Assembly: GCA_958510875.1 (NCBI GenBank)
Contig: OY294070.1
Coordinates: forward strand, 3,968,001-4,032,000
Origin: Endomychus coccineus
Taxonomy: Eukaryota > Arthropoda > Insecta > Coleoptera > Endomychidae
Direction of reading: 5' to 3'
Length of the DNA: 64,000 nt
Part shown: positions 60,426-64,000 of the stretch, piece after piece
How positions within the stretch are numbered: the first letter of the stretch is position 1
How the letters are laid out: each line of letters opens with the position of its first letter
Position numbers and translations under genes: made by a program
The notes under the pieces: model-generated
Database searches by the model: none
Seen by the model: only the letters and a program-made list of their open reading frames with translations
What the model was told of the DNA's origin: nothing

Positions 60426-60589
60426 GTAAGTTGTTATCTTATACGTACAAGATTGAGAAGAGTTTTGAATACTGTTTGGTATCTCAATGACTACATAGAT
60501 ACATGGTTAGGTAATGCTGTACCACAACCCTGTTCTCGGGTATCTACTGCTGTAATAAATTTTAGATAAGCTGTAGTAAATTGTACTAG

Positions 60590-61620
60590 GACTGGTATGT
60601 CCCAGCGTCCCCTGGATCGACTGCAGCGGCTTGCATGCGTGAGTATATTGAGCGGTGTGAATTCGGCACCAACGAGAGCCCTTGAAACTCTCGCCGGATC
60701 ATCACTTTTATGTAAAAACTAAGGCCATGAGTACGGCGTATAAGTTAAAGGGCCTAGGTCACCGAACCAAAATGTACTACTCTCGTGGACACTTAGCGAT
60801 TTCAAGTGAATGTTCCATACCAGAAATGAAGCAAGATAGTCTGATTCCAGCTATATGTCTCACTTCTTCCAAAATCCTCATCCCGGATAGAGGAGACTGG
60901 AGTAACGAAACTCTCACCCTACTGCCCCAGGTGGGCACGTATGGTTCACAGCTGGGTTCAAGGTAGGTCAAGCTTCTGGGGTGGTAGCGTATCTGAACAA
61001 GGCAAAGATCACTATCTCAGTGACCCTAAGTGCTTACTGCACGATCTTCCAGGCGGAGGTTTGACAAGAAACTGGCAGCTCTCAAATCACCCAGAGTTAC
61101 ATCAAGGCTTCTCAAAGAATGAAGAGACACACTAGCTGAACTAGCCAGAAGAAATGAAGTTCAACTCCTCTAGAACGAATGAGGCAGGTTTAGCTCTCCA
61201 CCAAAGAGCATGTGCCTAGACTCTCAAAGAAACTCCTTTCTCTGAACAGAAGGGACATCAGAGAGTTGACTGGAATTCTAACTGGTCACAGTCGTTTTAA
61301 CAAATACCTTCGTACTATGGGCATCACTGATGATCCTGTATGTAGGAAATGCAGAGGGACGGAAGAAATTGCCTCTCACATCCTGAGGGAATTCCCTGCA
61401 TTGGCACCCTCCAAGTACCATTACTTCGGCGAAGCAAACCACTCCCAGAAGAACTTACGGAAGCCAGCACTGGCAATATTCTGGGTTTTGGCTGTCCACA
61501 AACCTGCTAGAATGGAATAGGCTTCTGACCGAAGTGCGTACAATGGGCCCAACTAAGTGGCTTAAGTGCATTTGGGGACTATGCCTTTTTCCCTCAAATA
61601 ATGATGATGATGAATAAATT
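60590..61620 (+). mobile_element. Non-LTR retrotransposon 3' part (RNase H type)
   Basis: Plus-strand RLQRLACVSILSGVNSAPTR near 60622, KAMSTAYKLKGLG near 60721, IRELTGILTGHSRFNKYL near 61255 and DDPVCRKCRGTEEIASHIL near 61325 match the region after the catalytic core, through RNase H to the C-terminal tail. The 3' end has GGGCCCAACTAAGTGGC and an ATGATG repeat near 61600. It is the same family as 22480-23100 and 35226-35870. It is broken by several stops. Confidence 0.7.
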
Positions 61621-61780
61621 GCAATTAATGTGATGAAATTCCCACATAATTTTTTTGGTGGTGTGCTAAAAAGGCTGTTGCAGCATTAGGTACATAAACT
61701 TCCTACAAGCAATAAGATTGGAAAAACTGCTTCAGCCGTTGATCATTAAGACGGAAGAAGATACAATATACCTCTTAACA

Positions 61781-62980
61781 ACTTTCCAGGTCCTAAGCGA
61801 TTCTGACATGGCTGCAGCCTCTTTTTCAATTGATGTGTGTCCCTTCTCAAATTTGTTCAACGTCTTTGAAAAGAACGCTACAGGGAACCCCTCTTGGCTC
61901 AGAATCGCACCAATAGCCACATCAGAGACATTCGTTTCCACCACCAGAAGAGAAATATTTTTCGCAGTTGTAACCATGGAGTTCAAATATTGCCAAAGAC
62001 CTTCAAGTGGAAAAGAACGACAGTCTGAAAGCTTATTGATCTTATCTGAAAAATGTGATATCCACTTTGAATCGTAAGCGAAAAAACACAGAACTCTTTA
62101 CAGGAAGGCGGTATCTTGAGGCAATGAATGGTAATGATAATAGAGATAAGGTTAAAATTGCTCTTTATTCTGTTGATTTCTATTCATAATTTTGTGAAGG
62201 TCAACTTGACAGCAGTTGTCAGTATATAGGTCCGAAATACATTATGTAAACCATTTGGATATGAAAGACCCGAATTCTTAAAACTCCATCTCAATATATC
62301 TCTTAAAGTCCTAGTGTACATATACCCCCAAAATATAGTATACAATGCAATCGGCTATGTTTATATTTTTTAACACCCTCACACCCTGTATATAAGAATA
62401 TTAATTATTCTCAGTATAGGCATGATCTATTTCTCGATCGTTTACATATTTTATAATTAACGATAACTACAGCTTTAGCAAATATGTTCAAATATTTCAT
62501 AATTTCATCCATTAAACAATGTGTGTTATTTGTATTTATAGAAAAAAGCATATAACATATCGATTGAGTTATTTCGAAATTAAAACATCAAGGTACTATT
62601 AGCGTTAATAAAAACATGAGAAACGTTCAACCTACACGTAGGGACCTGGAATGTTTCATATTCATCAAGAAATGGGGCATTATCTATGGCCTGGCGGCCT
62701 TGTCTAATTTAAGAACCCTTGGTGTTAACCACATTCGTTTGTTTCAATTTTATGCAATTTTAATGAATCTTTTCATGGCGGCTTTGATGGTTTTCTACAT
62801 ACACAACGAGATAATAAATTGGGATACTACAATTTTCTTTACCACATCGGTGATCAAGGTTATCACTCTATTTTGAGGTATAACATGCCACGGTATCGAG
62901 ACGCCGTCTTTGTTGAAAGGAACGTTGAACGTGAGGAAAAGAAAATAACTCTTCTCATCAAGATACTCGTGAACGGTCTA
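61781..62980 (+). repeat. Gr F duplication, copy 2
   Basis: Copy of 58747-59999 with the gypsy RNase H scrap (61781-62077), the same upstream sequence and the truncated Gr G. The break at the right end falls at GGTCTA, where the CCTAA repeat begins. Confidence 0.85.
62616..62980 (+). pseudogene. Gustatory receptor 5' exon G, truncated
   Basis: The frame starts MRNVQPTRRDLECFIFIKKW and follows F for 86 codons to KVITLF, then a TGA. Homology resumes after an internal deletion of about 70-80 bases relative to F (bases near 59849-59928 are missing) and ends at GGTCTA (62980), about 143 codons into F. The donor is lost, so G cannot contribute a receptor. Confidence 0.88.
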
Positions 62981-62993
62981 ACCTAACCTAACC
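62978..62993. repeat. Short CCTAA repeat at the Gr G breakpoint
   Basis: CTAACCTAACCTAACC is about three units of the insect telomere repeat (TTAGG on the other strand), located exactly where homology to Gr F stops. It is short enough to be chance. Confidence 0.45.
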
Positions 62994-63470
62994 ATCTCTG
63001 ATAACGTCACGTGGTCGCACCACATTTAAAAATATGGAAGAGGTGAATACTTCTATATGTTTGTTTGACAAAGTTTTTCCCAATCATTGTTCTATCCAAC
63101 GGCAAAGTTGTAGAACTCTTTGCCTAATGAGGTCTTTCCTGATGGGTATAACCTCTCCCGACATCCCATCGCTGGCTCATTCGATGTTCTACAAGCATTA
63201 TAGGTTTTCCTCTCATGTGGTACAAATAAAAAAGTTGAATCATTCGAACGCAGGATATTCTATAACAACATGATAATCATGCTTCCAGTTGATTATTATA
63301 TAGGATATGTGGTAATTGTGAAGCATAGGAATCAATAGGAACTTGGGAATTAACATCAAAGGTTCCTACATTTTCCCGAGAATATATGAGACTTGAAATT
63401 GTTTTTTAAATAATTTTTACCCATATAGCGTACACTGGAATGTTTATTCAGACTTCTATTTTATTTTCAG
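62994..63470. other. Intron sequence before the shared Gr exon
   Basis: A reverse-oriented partial copy of the repeat at 44287-44525 lies near 63050-63225, and a PLE-end-like TTTCCCGAGAATATATGAG at about 63378. The acceptor of the shared exon, a pyrimidine-rich tract ending TTTTATTTTCAG, ends at 63470. Confidence 0.55.
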
Positions 63471-63737
63471 ATCATGCTTGTGTTGATCTTCACATGCGAT
63501 TCGATCATCAATGAAAACGAAAACCTATTTCAAGCTTGCCTGAAACTGCAAGAAGATTTCTTCCTTTCAGGCTACGAGAATAAAGACTTGGATCAGTTCA
63601 CACAAGAAGTGAAAGTACTTAAGCCATATTTCACCGGTGCTGGGTATTTCAACATTGACAGGACAACCTTGTTGACTATTCTAGAAGCGCTAACTACCTA
63701 CTTCATAGTGATTGTACAGTTTAATCAAAAAATCTAG
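63471..63737 (+). CDS. Gustatory receptor shared 3' exon
   Basis: After acceptor TTTTATTTTCAG the exon opens in phase 0 with IMLVLIFTCDSIINENEN. It continues LFQACLKLQEDFF, a helical intracellular loop, and ends with ALTTYFIVIVQFNQKI and a TAG. TYFIVIVQF is the Gr family signature T-Y-(5 residues)-Q-F inside the last membrane segment. The 88 codons complete any of exons A, B, C, E or F to a full-length receptor. The ATG at its second codon is internal and not a start. No poly(A) signal was obvious in the remaining 260 bases. It is the only exon of this kind that I found. Confidence 0.92.
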   Translation: MMLVLIFTCDSIINENENLFQACLKLQEDFFLSGYENKDLDQFTQEVKVLKPYFTGAGYFNIDRTTLLTILEALTTYFIVIVQFNQKI

Positions 63738-64000
63738 ATACTGCATTCACATATCATTCGATCCAAATGAAAATAGATTTCTTACAATTTCTCTCTATAA
63801 CATAAGAACAAAGACAATATCATCTAGCGTGCAAGGTATAACGCTCAATCGTGACGTCACAAGCCAGAGGCTATGTTTCTTTGCTGTTGAGTGTATTGTT
63901 GTTACTTATTATACAGCACATTTTCCATCCAATTTGTTCTAGTTTCAAAATAATTGACACAATTTGCCTATCTAGCTGAAATAATGTTTTCCCTTATACC
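63738..64000. other. 3' flank of the Gr locus
   Basis: This should hold the 3' untranslated region. No AATAAA and no further gene was recognised. Confidence 0.4.

Larger units (their letters stand above)
39580..63737 (+). other. Gustatory receptor locus with alternative 5' exons
   Basis: Seven homologous 5' exons (A 39580, B 43382, C 46269, D 51408, E 56855, F 59571, G 62616) precede one terminal exon at 63471. Exons A-F end at a phase-0 GTAAGT or GTGAGT after the sixth hydrophobic segment. The terminal exon starts in phase 0 and supplies the last membrane segment and TYFIVIVQF. Joined products would be 373-386 residues, the normal size for insect Grs, which are ligand-gated ion channels of chemosensory neuron membranes. 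Drosophila Gr39a and large Tribolium Gr loci have this layout. Splicing itself is inferred, not shown. Confidence 0.75.

Noticed and set aside
60426..60569. Extension of Gr F past the donor (47 codons)
   Set aside because: It has no TYxxxxxQF motif and no similarity to other receptors, and a consensus GTAAGT lies at the conserved splice point.
63474..63737. Stand-alone 87-codon gene starting at ATG 63474
   Set aside because: The frame begins three bases after a strong acceptor and carries a Gr C-terminus. It is a terminal exon and the ATG is an internal Met.

Overview
This is an AT-rich, intron-bearing, transposon-dense piece of insect nuclear DNA. Two host loci are clear. One is a choline/ethanolamine kinase gene on the minus strand, about 13.5-32.9 kb. 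The other is a cluster of insect gustatory receptor (Gr) exons on the plus strand, about 39.6-63.7 kb. The Gr exon organisation and the mix of Penelope-like, Crypton, CR1/Jockey, hAT, Tc1/mariner-like and gypsy elements suggest a beetle, but the order is an inference; no marker here proves it.

Region 1 (1-13 kb) is mostly transposon debris: two Penelope-like elements (PLEs), a non-LTR relic, a short non-autonomous DNA element inserted in an older repeat, a Crypton fragment, and one orphan 35-codon exon on the minus strand (2818-2922) whose parent gene I do not recognise. Region 2 (13.5-32.9 kb) is the kinase gene. Four exons with matching phases encode all but roughly the last 20 residues. 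They are separated by introns of about 8.0, 8.5 and 1.9 kb that hold a PLE, DDE transposase relics, LTR leader relics and non-LTR retrotransposons. Region 3 (32.9-39.5 kb) is intergenic and carries a Crypton-type tyrosine recombinase element with one intron and an unusual terminal palindrome.

Region 4 (39.6-63.7 kb) is the main result. Seven large Gr 5' exons (A-G) lie head to tail. The six that reach a donor site (A-F) all break at a consensus donor in phase 0 at the same place in the receptor. Only one terminal exon carrying the Gr signature T-Y-(5 residues)-Q-F is visible in the window, at 63471-63737, and it starts in phase 0. The simplest reading is one locus with alternative first exons spliced to a shared 3' exon, the architecture known for Drosophila Gr39a and for large Tribolium Gr loci. 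Five 5' exons (A, B, C, E, F) are open, D has one premature stop, and G is truncated. C, D and E arose by tandem duplication of a unit that also carries a Jockey-like reverse transcriptase fragment. F and G come from a second duplication that carried along a piece of gypsy polymerase. A PLE and a Tc1/mariner-like element landed in single copies of the C/D/E unit, so the sister copies preserve the empty sites.

The PLE long terminal repeats carry hammerhead-ribozyme-like folds. Three of them have matching stem I strands and a GUA cleavage triplet, and these are the best non-coding RNA candidates in the window. No rRNA, tRNA or CRISPR array was recognised. All calls rest on reading by eye; no alignment or structure program was run.
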